DNA of 64,000 nucleotides from Candidatus Cryptobacteroides avicola (GCA_017695115.1 JADILV010000024.1:1-64000), one strand, 5' to 3'; positions 1 through 8,570 are shown, counted from the stretch's first letter. Program-made: numbers and translations. Notes: generated from the letters alone by a model not told the origin.

Positions 1-462
1 CTTTCAAATGGAATCATAGGCAGTTCCATATAAGGACATACATCCAAAACAAACAGCGGCAGAGAAAATGCAATGGCAGTCTCAAATACAGTCCGAGATA
101 CAACGGAGACCTTAAATGGAATCAAGGACAGGATATCATTGCCCAAATCATAACCTGCTGTATATTAACCGGATTCGCATTTGGAAATGTCACAATATTT
201 ATATAACTTCGTATTACAGATTCAGATAAGGATAGTGCCGAATCTGGGCACAGGCTGATTCCGACAATGGTCACGGAGAAGCCAGTCATATATGCGTAAC
301 GATACACAGATAAGAGGGAGGGGCTGAAAATGCCGTCTCCCTTAACTGTGTCTTGACTTACCATATTTTTTGAGTGGCTGAATCGACCGAAAGAGATTCC
401 ATATAAAAGAGATAAGGCTGAATGTCAGTCAATTTTAATTCCAAATCAAATTAAGAATCGTT
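1..462. other. No clear gene; AT-rich element DNA
   Basis: No reading frame here looks like a convincing gene. The longest frame, on the minus strand at 122-364, has no recognisable motif. A short plus-strand frame ends at a TAA near 150-152 and could be the tail of a gene that begins outside the window, but TAA codons interrupt it upstream. Around 433-456 there is a TCCAAATCAA motif that recurs in the repeat field further right. Confidence 0.4.
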
Positions 463-555
463 ATGCGTAAATACGAAAATGACAATCAAAAAACGACCAA
501 TTCACAAGACCAGAAGATAGTAGCCCCAGAGGGTGCAATATACCTCACGGACTGA

Positions 556-2184
556 ATGGAAGAGATACCGTCCAACTGCATATTAAGCAAGGGAACGACA
601 GGATGCGGAGCGACAACACTTGCGATAAGGCAGCAAGGGAACGCAATCATAACAGTACCCTATGTAAACCTCATAAAGAGCAAGGAATCCCAACACGGAG
701 ACATTCTTCTCGGAGTTTACGAGGGTACAGGCAGGGACGAGATACTGGACTATGCAAAGAGCCACGGCACGCACAAGATAATGGTCACATACGATTCATT
801 ACCGAAAGTCATAGACATACTGACAGACGAGGGATATGATGTTCTGGACGGTTATCAACTCGTGATAGACGAATGGCAGGTCATACTGAACTCATACGAC
901 TTCCGACCAGATGCGATGCAGGGGCTTCTAAAGTCTGCGGAAAGATTCAAGGATGTAATCTACATGACGGCAACTCCAGTAAAACAGAAGTACATGCCAG
1001 ACGAGATGAAACACCTCCAGAGGGTCAAGATACAATGGCAGGATGAACAGAAATTGAGACTGCACAGTGTCAAGACCACATCGCCAGCGAGACTTGCAGC
1101 GGAATTGTGCGAAAACAGGACAGATGAATACAACCTGCACATATTCGTAAACAGTGTCACGATGATAAGCAGGATAATCAAATATGCGGGTCTCAAACCA
1201 GATGATGTCCGCATAGTGTGTTCGAAGAACAGGGACAGCATAGCGACCAACCAGAGCAAACTCGGAAACGCTTACAGGATAGCCGACATAACCGACCCAG
1301 TGAAACCGTACAACTTCTACACTTCGACTGCCTTTGAGGGCTGTGACATCTATGACGAGAAAGGGCTTACGGTGATAGTGAATGACGGACATATAGTACA
1401 TTCGCTTCTTCCAGTGGACACACTGTTCTTCCAGATAGCAGGCAGATTGAGGGATAGCAGATACAGGGACTACATAATCAACATATTCTCCACGACAAGA
1501 AAGACAGAGGATGTGACATACGGTGAATATGTCAAAGCGAGCGAAAAGGCGTTCAAGGAAGCGGAGGAATACGCCAGCAGGATGAACGGCAACAATGACG
1601 GTGCAGACCTTGCGGAACTCTACACGAACAGGAGATATGTAAGGGTACAGGACGGCAGGATGATTGCGGACAGGAACATGCTCAACTGCGACCTGATGAA
1701 GCACGAACTCCAGAGTGTGACATACGGCAACTGGGGAAACCTCATTGACGAGATAAGAGCCAGCGGAATAAAGATAGTAAAGACCGAGGAATCGAATCCA
1801 GATAAGCCAGTAAAGGAATCTGCCAGCAAAAAGGCAAGTTTCAAGGATGCGTTCAAAAGATACTGTGAACTGAAGTCAGCAAGTACAATTTTCCCGAGTG
1901 CCGAACAGATACTGATAGAGAAGAACAAGCCGCTTGTAAAGACAGCATACGACACTCTCGGAGAATCAAAGGTAATCTCTCTCAAATACAAGGTAACGGA
2001 CATAAGGAGGGAACTTGTAAAGGCATCCACAGTAACAGAGACTGAAAAGATAATCAGAATGGTGAGACAGTCACTGCCATACAGGAAAGCGATTCCGAGA
2101 AAGGAGATAGCAAAGGTACTTCAAGGGATATACGACACCCTCGGCATACACAGGATTGCGGTAGCGACAGACCTTGCGAAATGA
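556..2184 (+). CDS. SF2 helicase-like protein of a mobile element; reading frame interrupted by in-frame stops
   Basis: This 542-residue frame has the core of a superfamily-2 RecA-like ATPase. A P-loop (SKGTTGCGATT) lies at residues 11-21, the Walker B box VIDEW at 103-107, an MTATP motif III at 137-141, and a motif-VI-like QIAGRLRDS near residue 300. The same frame is open upstream from an ATG at 463 with only a TGA at 553-555, giving ...AIYLTD-stop-MEEIPS. Downstream, past the terminal TGA (2182-2184), it stays open to a TAG at 2317-2319 and then to a TAA at 2647-2649. The Walker A sits only 11 residues after the ATG at 556, so the true protein probably starts upstream, and one or more of these stops is either a mutation or is read as an amino acid. 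The AGA/AGG/ATA-rich codon use is unlike the chromosomal genes. The substrate is unknown; replication or transfer of the element is an inference. Confidence 0.6.
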   Translation: MEEIPSNCILSKGTTGCGATTLAIRQQGNAIITVPYVNLIKSKESQHGDILLGVYEGTGRDEILDYAKSHGTHKIMVTYDSLPKVIDILTDEGYDVLDGYQLVIDEWQVILNSYDFRPDAMQGLLKSAERFKDVIYMTATPVKQKYMPDEMKHLQRVKIQWQDEQKLRLHSVKTTSPARLAAELCENRTDEYNLHIFVNSVTMISRIIKYAGLKPDDVRIVCSKNRDSIATNQSKLGNAYRIADITDPVKPYNFYTSTAFEGCDIYDEKGLTVIVNDGHIVHSLLPVDTLFFQIAGRLRDSRYRDYIINIFSTTRKTEDVTYGEYVKASEKAFKEAEEYASRMNGNNDGADLAELYTNRRYVRVQDGRMIADRNMLNCDLMKHELQSVTYGNWGNLIDEIRASGIKIVKTEESNPDKPVKESASKKASFKDAFKRYCELKSASTIFPSAEQILIEKNKPLVKTAYDTLGESKVISLKYKVTDIRRELVKASTVTETEKIIRMVRQSLPYRKAIPRKEIAKVLQGIYDTLGIHRIAVATDLAK

Positions 2185-2325
2185 TACGAGGTCAAGAAGC
2201 AGAACATACGCATAGAGGGTCAGCAGACATCATGCCTTGCGATAGTGTGCGAGAAGAAAGTGGTATATGAGACTGTACCGAAACAGCTGGAACTTTTCAC
2301 GGCTGAAGACTATACATAGCGCATT

Positions 2326-2649
2326 GTGCAGATGATATTCGACAGGGGAGCAGAAACGATGCTTCCCTTTTTTGGTGCTACCGATATTGCGCGAGAACTC
2401 GAATCTGTATATAGAAAAAGTGTGAACTGGCGCAGGATTGATAGCAGCAGAGACTATGGAGGATATGATGATACTATACCGTCAGCAGGTCTATCTAAAG
2501 AGCAGGCAGGTATAGATAAGGATATGGAATCATTCTCCAAAACAAATCCAGATAAACAGAAAATCGAGTTGGAGACTTTACATATCCCATTATATATAAA
2601 CAGGTTATCCAGAAAAATATACTTTGGAAAACTCGGAAATAATACATAA
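2326..2649 (+). CDS. Probable C-terminal continuation of the helicase-like protein
   Basis: This 107-residue frame, with a GTG start, is exactly in frame with the preceding helicase-like gene and separated from it only by a TAG at 2317-2319. The region GAETMLPFFGATDIARELES reads like normal protein rather than noise. I therefore treat it as the tail of the same polypeptide, split by a stop codon, rather than an independent gene. Its last 40 residues (NPDKQKIELETLHIPLYIN) come from the first copy of the ~59-bp DNA repeat that continues beyond 2,900, so the end of the protein has been built from or overrun by repeat DNA. No function can be assigned. Confidence 0.35.
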   Translation: MQMIFDRGAETMLPFFGATDIARELESVYRKSVNWRRIDSSRDYGGYDDTIPSAGLSKEQAGIDKDMESFSKTNPDKQKIELETLHIPLYINRLSRKIYFGKLGNNT

Positions 2650-2880
2650 CTTCATATAGAATTGGCATATAAAGAGATACAGACATAGAAGATTTGATAA
2701 CATTTAATGATACATGACATGAAAGGAATACCATTGATATGTACTACAACGATAGATATACTGATGATTCTTGAAATCCAGAAGTCGAGGACAGTGTATA
2801 TCTATAATGAGGATGAAGATTGAGACAGAGAAATCATTTATCTGCCTTGCTTTACAGGGAGCAGGAAGAAAAGGGATTAA

Positions 2881-3373
2881 CTACATTATAGATAAATCCA
2901 TATTAAATTAGTTTGAAATTACACGGGGAGGACAGCACAGGTTCTCCCTTTCTTGCATCTGGGAGTTTGGTTTCCAGATAAAGTGAAAATTGAATTGGAA
3001 ACACTTACTCATTAACTATATCCGATTTATTTCCAAATCAAACTGGGAATTAGATTGGAAACTATGTCTTTAACTATACCAGACTGGTTTCCAGATAAAC
3101 AGCCAAATCAAGTTGGATTCATACCTTTATATATACCTGCTCTCATAGGTACAGATAAAGGACACGCACAGAGTATCTATCCAAAGTACCCCTACACATA
3201 CTTCAAGGGAAATCAAAATCCAGTTCAACGCAAGACCAGTGTAGGGTACATCCAAAAGGTACTACTTTAGATAGAATCAAATTAAGACATATTCAGATAA
3301 GAAACAGACAGTCTGCAGACCGTTCGATAAACGACAGATAACAATGCCGTTGAATTACACTTATGTTTAACCA
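2881..3373. repeat. Degenerate ~59-bp tandem repeats with palindromic arms
   Basis: Units start with TTTCCA at 2971, 3030 and 3088, with a degenerate further unit near 3149, a period of 58-61 bp. Each has the form TTTCCA(G/A)AT.AA, about 20 variable bases, then TTGGAAAC, followed by TTAACTATATCC. The TTTCCA and TGGAAA ends form inverted arms. Related single units lie near 2547, 3735 and 3885. No convincing gene occupies this stretch; the 71-codon frame at 3055-3270 is made of the repeats. The layout resembles iterons or protein-binding arrays of an element's origin, but that is an inference. Confidence 0.55.
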
Positions 3374-3400
3374 GCCGTTCCAACAAGGGACGGCATTTTT
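3374..3400 (+). terminator. Intrinsic terminator
   Basis: An 8-bp stem (GCCGTTCC with GGGACGGC, one G-U pair) and a 5-nt AACAA loop is followed by ATTTTTCGTTT. It would end transcripts entering from the repeat field, just upstream of the small ORF at 3413. Confidence 0.7.
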
Positions 3401-3412
3401 CGTTTATATGAC

Positions 3413-3703
3413 ATGACAGCACAACAGATTGTAGACAGGGAAATCCTGTATGAACAGAGTTATGTCCTCAATGAACTGATTCGGGTAAACGACAGTCTTT
3501 GGGACAAGATTGAAAACTCTAACGAACTGGATGAGGTATTTGAATGGTGGCTTGTCACTCCCTACATGGCAGAACTACTAAAGGAAAACGGTGAGGTAAT
3601 CTTCGAGGACTATGACTGCTACTGGTGGGGCAGGCAAACATCGGGACAGGCTCTCTACATGGATTGGGTCATACAGGAGATAGCCCGACAGACGGAGAGA
3701 TAA
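3413..3703 (+). CDS. Small acidic hypothetical protein of the mobile element
   Basis: The product has 96 residues and is rich in Trp, Glu and Asp, with no signal peptide or membrane segment. A recognisable stretch is EDYDCYWWGRQTSGQALYMD, followed by a helical end (VIQEIARQTER). Its regular composition and its position directly after a good terminator support a real gene. I recognise the general style from small accessory genes on Bacteroidales plasmids and conjugative elements, but know no function. An antirestriction-like or regulatory role is possible only as speculation. Confidence 0.55.
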   Translation: MTAQQIVDREILYEQSYVLNELIRVNDSLWDKIENSNELDEVFEWWLVTPYMAELLKENGEVIFEDYDCYWWGRQTSGQALYMDWVIQEIARQTER

Positions 3704-4368
3704 CTGCAATGTCTCAAAGGGTACAGAGTATTCAAGTTCAATTCGAGATTAACTGAAATTGATTTGGAGGTCTCTTTGCTTGTTAAATATATCCCGTTAA
3801 ATATCAGTACATAAAGGTGTGACAAAATTTTTGAGGGGTATATAATGTGAGATTTTGAGATTTTTGTCATGGGCCTTTACATGGTTTCCAACTTGATTTT
3901 GGATTAACTGGAAACTGATTTGGAGACATCTTTATCTGGCCATTAAATATACCGATTGACGGCAGAATTAAGACTTTTGCAATATACAAGAAACATTGTT
4001 GCATGTCAATCTTGATTTTCAAATAAATAAGGCCCAAATTTGCCGCTACAATACCCCAATGAATGGAAAACTTTTCTAACTTTGCAGTGCTATCCGAAAG
4101 AGGGTGGCATTACATATTTAGATGAAAGTGTTTCGCTTTTATCCTTTACTGGGAATCTCGCAAATTCACGTTAGCACAAGGATAATAGGCAAGGCCATTC
4201 ATCACTTGCATTGTCATATACTGTTCCAAAGTATATAACAGCAGGTGTGGGGTATTGTTTATTTGTGCAAGGTTGTGCGAGAACCTCCAGTAGAATAAAC
4301 GAAAACTCCACACTTTCTTTGTTTTATATAGATTCCATTCTGGAGTTGGGTGGAGGGAGATTATTGCT
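3704..4368. other. Intergenic stretch with repeat units and a long leader
   Basis: Two diverged members of the 59-bp repeat family lie here (around 3735-3800 and 3885-3950). A motif TGAGGGGTATATAA at 3832-3845 recurs at 8274-8287. From 4077 there is a candidate promoter and then about 290 nt of leader before the next gene. The leader holds a hairpin ATATACT-GTTCCAA-AGTATAT near 4215-4236. The 99-codon frame at 4211-4510 overlaps the next gene, has no protein-like features, and is not called. Confidence 0.45.
4077..4084 (+). promoter_or_regulatory. Candidate -7 box for the lipoprotein cassette
   Basis: TAACTTTG matches the Bacteroidota -7 consensus TAnnTTTG exactly. No TTTG lies 19-21 bp upstream, so the -33 half is not supported. 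A transcript from here would carry a leader of about 280 nt before the ATG at 4369. Confidence 0.4.
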
Positions 4369-4773
4369 ATGTGCCATACTTATCAGCCATTTAATCAGGT
4401 TTGTTATAACGGTCATCTTGCACAAATTCATTCTACCAACAACGATATTAATATTTCGTATGTTGAGAATAACTGTACAAAAAATATCTATGTCAAAGAA
4501 AATGAGTTGAAAAATATAGCTTTGACATCAGACTTATTGGACAAGCTAATCGGCAATAGGAAATTCGGCGTTGGGGACTTTGTCATTCAATTTAATGGCG
4601 GAGATGATACTGTGAAAGTAGAACTTGATACTACTGGCTCATGGTTAGTTTCAGTAAATGAAAAAAATCAAAAACAAGTAAAATATCTGCATGAACTCCA
4701 AAATTATATACGTAAGAATACAAACGGACACATTCTATTTCTCGTAGATAATTCTAATATATTGGCAATATGA
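4369..4773 (+). CDS. Hypothetical protein preceding a BACON lipoprotein
   Basis: This 134-residue soluble protein has no signal peptide or membrane helix. The middle (KFGVGDFVIQFNGGDDTVKV) is beta-rich and the C-terminal part (YLHELQNYIRKNTNGHILFLVDN) looks alpha/beta. Its stop codon overlaps the next ATG as ATGA (4770-4773), so it is translationally coupled to the lipoprotein gene. The overlap and the compatible base composition argue for a real gene. The function is unknown; a chaperone or regulator for the lipoprotein is only a guess from position. Confidence 0.5.
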   Translation: MCHTYQPFNQVCYNGHLAQIHSTNNDINISYVENNCTKNIYVKENELKNIALTSDLLDKLIGNRKFGVGDFVIQFNGGDDTVKVELDTTGSWLVSVNEKNQKQVKYLHELQNYIRKNTNGHILFLVDNSNILAI

Positions 4774-7382
4774 AAAAGATTTTAACATTACTGGCTATAG
4801 TAATAGTCGGACTTACTTCGTGTAAGGAGGAATTGGTACAGGTGTACTCAATTTCAATTGACCCTACTGAACTGTCTTTCAATTCCGGTGGTGGAGATGA
4901 AACAATTACTGTGACAAGTACGGCAGATTGGGAACTCTCCGGAGGTTCATACTGGTGTTATGCTTCCTCTTATTCAGGAAAAGGAGATGCAGAAATCATT
5001 TTTACTGCTGACCCCAATGAAGATTCTGAATCAAGCAGGAGAGCAACATTTACTTTCATCAGCGGAGACAAGAAAGCAACATTAACTGTAACACAGGAAA
5101 AGAAAGAATACTCAATCAGCATAGAGCCGAAAGAACTTAAATTCGGTGCAGAGGGTGGAGAACAGGAGATAACCGTCACAAGTTCTGATGAATGGGAAGT
5201 CAAAGGAGAGTCTGACTGGTGCGACATTTCTGTCACATCCGGAAAGGACGGAGACAAAGTGACATTCTCAGCAGAGCCATATATGAATACCGAAGAAGCA
5301 AGAACAACAACATATACTTTTGTCTGTGGTGATAAAGAAACCGAATTGACCGTAGAACAGGAAGCAAAGGTGTATTCTATTTCAGTTGAGCCTACTAACT
5401 TGACTTATGAAGTTGATGGCGGAGAACAGACTGTTACGATAACAAGTTCAGACGAGTGGACAGCCGCTTATCCGTCAGACCACAAAGACTGGCTAAAGGT
5501 ATCAAGTGTTGAGGGAGGAAATGGAGCAACGGTCAACATAACAGTTGAAAAATCAGACAGTCCGGAAATCCGTTACAGTTGCGTGTCATTCTATTGTGGA
5601 GATAAAAAAGCAGATGTGACAATAGAACAGGCTGCAAAGGAATATTCTATCTCTGTAGAGCCAACCGAAATAACATTTGACGCCGATGGAGAAGAAAAAG
5701 AGGTTACAGTCTCCAGTTCAGATGAATGGGAATTGACAACAAATTGCGACTGGATTCAGACTTCAACTTCAAAAGGAGACAACGGGACTTCGGTTAAAAT
5801 TATCGCATCATTCAACAATACTTCCGAGCAGCGCACAGGAACAATAGTTTTTACCTGTGGGAACAAAACAGCCGAACTGAAATTTACACAGGAAGCTAAT
5901 GATTTTTCAATATCAATAGAGCCTGCCGAAATCGCATTTGGAGCAGAAGGTGGGAAACAGACTATTAAAGTCACAAGTTCTCATGAATGGACTTTAACAA
6001 ATGATAATGAGTGGATAACAACTTCTATAGTAGAGGGGGAATACGGAAGTTCAGTAGAGATTTCTGTAGGTTATAGCACATCGCCAGAAACTAAATCAGG
6101 AGAAATAATATTTACTTGCGGAGACAAGACTGTTGTTCTGAATATTTCACAGGAATCCGACGGAAGTCCCGTAATACAGTTCAAAGACCCTTATTTCCTT
6201 ACTGCTATCATTGAGCAGGCAGATATCAATGGAGATGGTCAGATTACAGAAAAGGAAGCGGCAAGCGTAAAACTACTGACAACGGAAACAAATGGAAACC
6301 CAAGCAGAAACATTGATGAATTGAAGTATTTTGTCAATCTTGAGACATTGACAATTGCATCAATTGACATTGAGTCTCTTGATATAGACTTAAATACTTT
6401 TAAGAATCTGAATAAATTCATCATTGATGCGTCCTCCTTTAATTTAAGTGCAAAAGGGCATGAAAAACTATCAAGCATCAATATTTATAATGTTATTTTT
6501 TCCTCTGATGTTGATTTAAGAGATTGTAAAAATTTAACAAATATAACTATAAACTATTCTAATGCAAATAATGTTTTATTAGATAATTGTACATCGTTGT
6601 CAAATGTAGATATTTACGGGTCATGGCATGGAGCAATAAATAAACTTAGTCTATATAATTGTTCTTCATTAAAAACTTTTAATGTAGATGGAGAACGAAA
6701 ATATGGTTCAACTGAATTTAAGATAAATGAAATTAATCTACAAAATTGTATTACTTTAACAAGTATATTGCTTCGTTCCCATACAGAAAAACTTGATTTA
6801 TCTGGATGCTCATCTTTGATGCATTGTTCCGGTGGCGGTAATATGACTACATTAATTCTTAATGGATGTTCTGCTTTAGAACGTCTTACATGTAATAGTG
6901 ATAATTTAACTTCTCTTAATATAAGCGATTGTACATCATTGGCTTATTTAGATATTTCTAGCTCGGGCATTACTCAAATAGACTTAAGCAATAATCCAAA
7001 TATTACAATATTATTATGTGATTATACCCCATTGTCGCTTATTGACACAAGTAATCAGAAAGGATTAACTAAATTACAGTGTAGCAGATGCAAACTTACT
7101 TCATTAAATTTAGGCAATAAACCTGTTTTAACTGAACTGAATTGCTCACGCAATCAACTTACCTCTCTTGATATAACTAATTGTCCTGCTTTGACTCATT
7201 TGTATTGCGAATTTAATCAACTTACTTCTCTTGATTTAAGTAAATTCACCGCTTTGGAACAATTAAGGTGCTCTGGTAATCCTCTCCAGAAACTGATTCT
7301 ATACAAATATCATATTATAGACGATGGTTATATGGAGAGTATTGAATCAGAATACGGAGATATAATCGAATACGTTGAATAA
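4770..7382 (+). CDS. Surface lipoprotein with five BACON-type domains and a leucine-rich repeat region
   Basis: The 870-residue product begins with a lipoprotein signal peptide (LTSC, Cys18) followed by KEE, so it is probably surface-exposed in the outer membrane. Five successive ~88-residue BACON/Ig-like repeats occupy about residues 27-470, each carrying a YSIS(I/V)(E/D)P strand, a TVTSS(D/A)EW-type segment, a CG(D/N)K turn and an LT(V/F)(E/T)QEA end. An EF-hand-like loop (DINGDGQITEKEA) follows near residue 490. The C-terminal ~330 residues are leucine-rich repeats with the LxxLxCxxNQLTSLD pattern. Such proteins are known to bind glycans, mucin or other proteins; the ligand here is unknown. 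The first half has higher GC than the AT-rich LRR half, which suggests a mosaic origin. Confidence 0.85.
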   Translation: MKKILTLLAIVIVGLTSCKEELVQVYSISIDPTELSFNSGGGDETITVTSTADWELSGGSYWCYASSYSGKGDAEIIFTADPNEDSESSRRATFTFISGDKKATLTVTQEKKEYSISIEPKELKFGAEGGEQEITVTSSDEWEVKGESDWCDISVTSGKDGDKVTFSAEPYMNTEEARTTTYTFVCGDKETELTVEQEAKVYSISVEPTNLTYEVDGGEQTVTITSSDEWTAAYPSDHKDWLKVSSVEGGNGATVNITVEKSDSPEIRYSCVSFYCGDKKADVTIEQAAKEYSISVEPTEITFDADGEEKEVTVSSSDEWELTTNCDWIQTSTSKGDNGTSVKIIASFNNTSEQRTGTIVFTCGNKTAELKFTQEANDFSISIEPAEIAFGAEGGKQTIKVTSSHEWTLTNDNEWITTSIVEGEYGSSVEISVGYSTSPETKSGEIIFTCGDKTVVLNISQESDGSPVIQFKDPYFLTAIIEQADINGDGQITEKEAASVKLLTTETNGNPSRNIDELKYFVNLETLTIASIDIESLDIDLNTFKNLNKFIIDASSFNLSAKGHEKLSSINIYNVIFSSDVDLRDCKNLTNITINYSNANNVLLDNCTSLSNVDIYGSWHGAINKLSLYNCSSLKTFNVDGERKYGSTEFKINEINLQNCITLTSILLRSHTEKLDLSGCSSLMHCSGGGNMTTLILNGCSALERLTCNSDNLTSLNISDCTSLAYLDISSSGITQIDLSNNPNITILLCDYTPLSLIDTSNQKGLTKLQCSRCKLTSLNLGNKPVLTELNCSRNQLTSLDITNCPALTHLYCEFNQLTSLDLSKFTALEQLRCSGNPLQKLILYKYHIIDDGYMESIESEYGDIIEYVE

Positions 7383-7395
7383 TTAAAGTTAAACC

Positions 7396-7425
7396 GTCCC
7401 TCTGCTGCAATGGTGGAGGGACTTT
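7396..7425 (+). terminator. Weak intrinsic terminator
   Basis: GTCCCTC pairs with GAGGGAC (7 bp) around a 13-nt loop, followed by TTTAAG. The short T-run makes it a weak terminator or attenuator between the lipoprotein and the membrane-protein gene. Confidence 0.45.
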
Positions 7426-7439
7426 AAGAATATGTTGGG

Positions 7440-8195
7440 ATGAATAAGAATCTGTGGATTTTACTCATTATTCTTGCGCTGATTACACCTATTATTCTGA
7501 ATATAATCATAGGCTCAACAAATCCATTGGATAGCATTGAAATTGTTGGAAAAGAAGATGATTGGCTTGGATTCTATGGGTCATATATTGGAGGAGTATT
7601 AGCTGCTATTGTTGCCTTTATGACAATGTGGCAATCTTCTAAACATAATACTTTGAATGTTATGATTCAGCAGCAGGAAGCATACATAAAAGAAATGAAT
7701 AATACACTGGCAGAAAGAATAAGTAAATTGGATTTTTGGTATATCGGCAGTATCTCTTTACATGCTCCCGAAAAAGAAAAAGAAGAATTTTACATGCGAG
7801 TGCTGTCCGAGATAGATAAATTGAACGATTTGTCAAAGGATATATCAAGGTTGTATAATGCTTACGGAATGTTGCATAGTCAAACTCAGAATATTGCAGA
7901 GAAAGACTTCAATGAATTTTACGAAATCTGTGTTAAACAGTATAAAAGACGAATTGATGAAATGACCAGAATGCTGACAACAGTTAAGAATGGCAGGGAT
8001 ACGGAAGAACATAACAAGATTTATCAATCATTCCGTTCTGATTTGGCAGATTTTAATCTTAAATTGGCAGATGATAAAGAGCATTATACAGATGTCCTTT
8101 TCAAGAAAGCCAATTCAATAATTCAAGCCGAGGAAAAGAAATTGGAAAAACTGAATAGAGAAAAGAAGAAAATATTCCCTAAAATTCCACAATAA
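7440..8195 (+). CDS. Two-helix membrane protein with cytoplasmic coiled coil
   Basis: The 251-residue product has one hydrophobic helix at residues 5-25 and a second at about 47-66 (DWLGFYGSYIGGVLAAIVAFM). A long charged, helical, partly coiled-coil region follows to the end. This DWxGFxGSYxGG motif recurs in accessory membrane proteins of many bacteria, some in defence or mobile-element settings; the activity of this type is not known to me. It is the last gene before the terminator and the tRNA-derived attachment site, a classic cargo position. Confidence 0.6.
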   Translation: MNKNLWILLIILALITPIILNIIIGSTNPLDSIEIVGKEDDWLGFYGSYIGGVLAAIVAFMTMWQSSKHNTLNVMIQQQEAYIKEMNNTLAERISKLDFWYIGSISLHAPEKEKEEFYMRVLSEIDKLNDLSKDISRLYNAYGMLHSQTQNIAEKDFNEFYEICVKQYKRRIDEMTRMLTTVKNGRDTEEHNKIYQSFRSDLADFNLKLADDKEHYTDVLFKKANSIIQAEEKKLEKLNREKKKIFPKIPQ

Positions 8196-8206
8196 CCTCA
8201 GTCTAC

Positions 8207-8231
8207 ATCCCCTCCAAACAAGGGGATTTTC
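8207..8231 (+). terminator. Intrinsic terminator
   Basis: ATCCCCT and AGGGGAT form a perfect 7-bp stem with a CCAAACA loop, followed by TTTTCTATCT. It ends the cargo operon. Confidence 0.7.
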
Positions 8232-8487
8232 TATCTCATTATCAATCACTCTGTTATCGGCGCACTAATTTCGTGAGGGGTATATAAAATGAAAAATCGG
8301 GATGTTATGGCGTAGGTGTGAGAATGAGAGATTAAGACTAATACAACTAATTGATTTACAATTATATTACTTTATGTTTAACCCTACATCCACTTATGCA
8401 AAGTGTGTAAGCAACCGTGTAAGCAGAACAGTAATGATTCACAAAGTAACATTTGTAATTATTTGATTTTCAATAAAGTTACACCCT

Positions 8488-8552
8488 GCTCAGCTGGATA
8501 GAGCAACAGCCTTCTAAGCTGTGGGTCTTGGGTTCGAATCCCAACCGGATCA
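8488..8552 (+). other. 3' fragment of tRNA-Arg(TCT): attachment site at the right end of an integrated element
   Basis: From the D-stem (GCTC at 8488) to the discriminator base, the sequence is a normal tRNA. The anticodon arm ACAGC-CTTCTAA-GCTGT has anticodon TCT, the T-arm is TTGGG-TTCGAAT-CCCAA, and the 3' acceptor strand is CCGGATC plus A. The 5' acceptor strand should be GATCCGG followed by TA, but the bases here (TACACCC, CT) cannot pair. The gene is therefore a fragment and cannot make a functional tRNA. This is the expected product of an element that integrates into a tRNA gene and leaves a direct copy of the 3' part at its far end. The left copy and the integrase would lie outside the window. 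Confidence 0.75.
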
Positions 8553-8570
8553 CATAAGAAAAGCAGAATG

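Noticed and set aside
928..1704. 258-codon minus-strand frame opposite the helicase-like gene
   Set aside because: A shadow: composition is odd (many Val, His, Tyr, Cys), with no motif, while the plus strand has clear helicase motifs.
2881..3373. CRISPR array
   Set aside because: The repeated part is degenerate and there are no constant repeats with unique spacers; no cas genes are in the window.
4211..4510. 99-codon frame in the leader
   Set aside because: Overlaps the better-supported gene at 4369 in another frame and lies over leader hairpins.
8488..8552. A working tRNA-Arg gene
   Set aside because: The 5' acceptor strand does not pair with CCGGATC; only the 3' 65 bp are tRNA.
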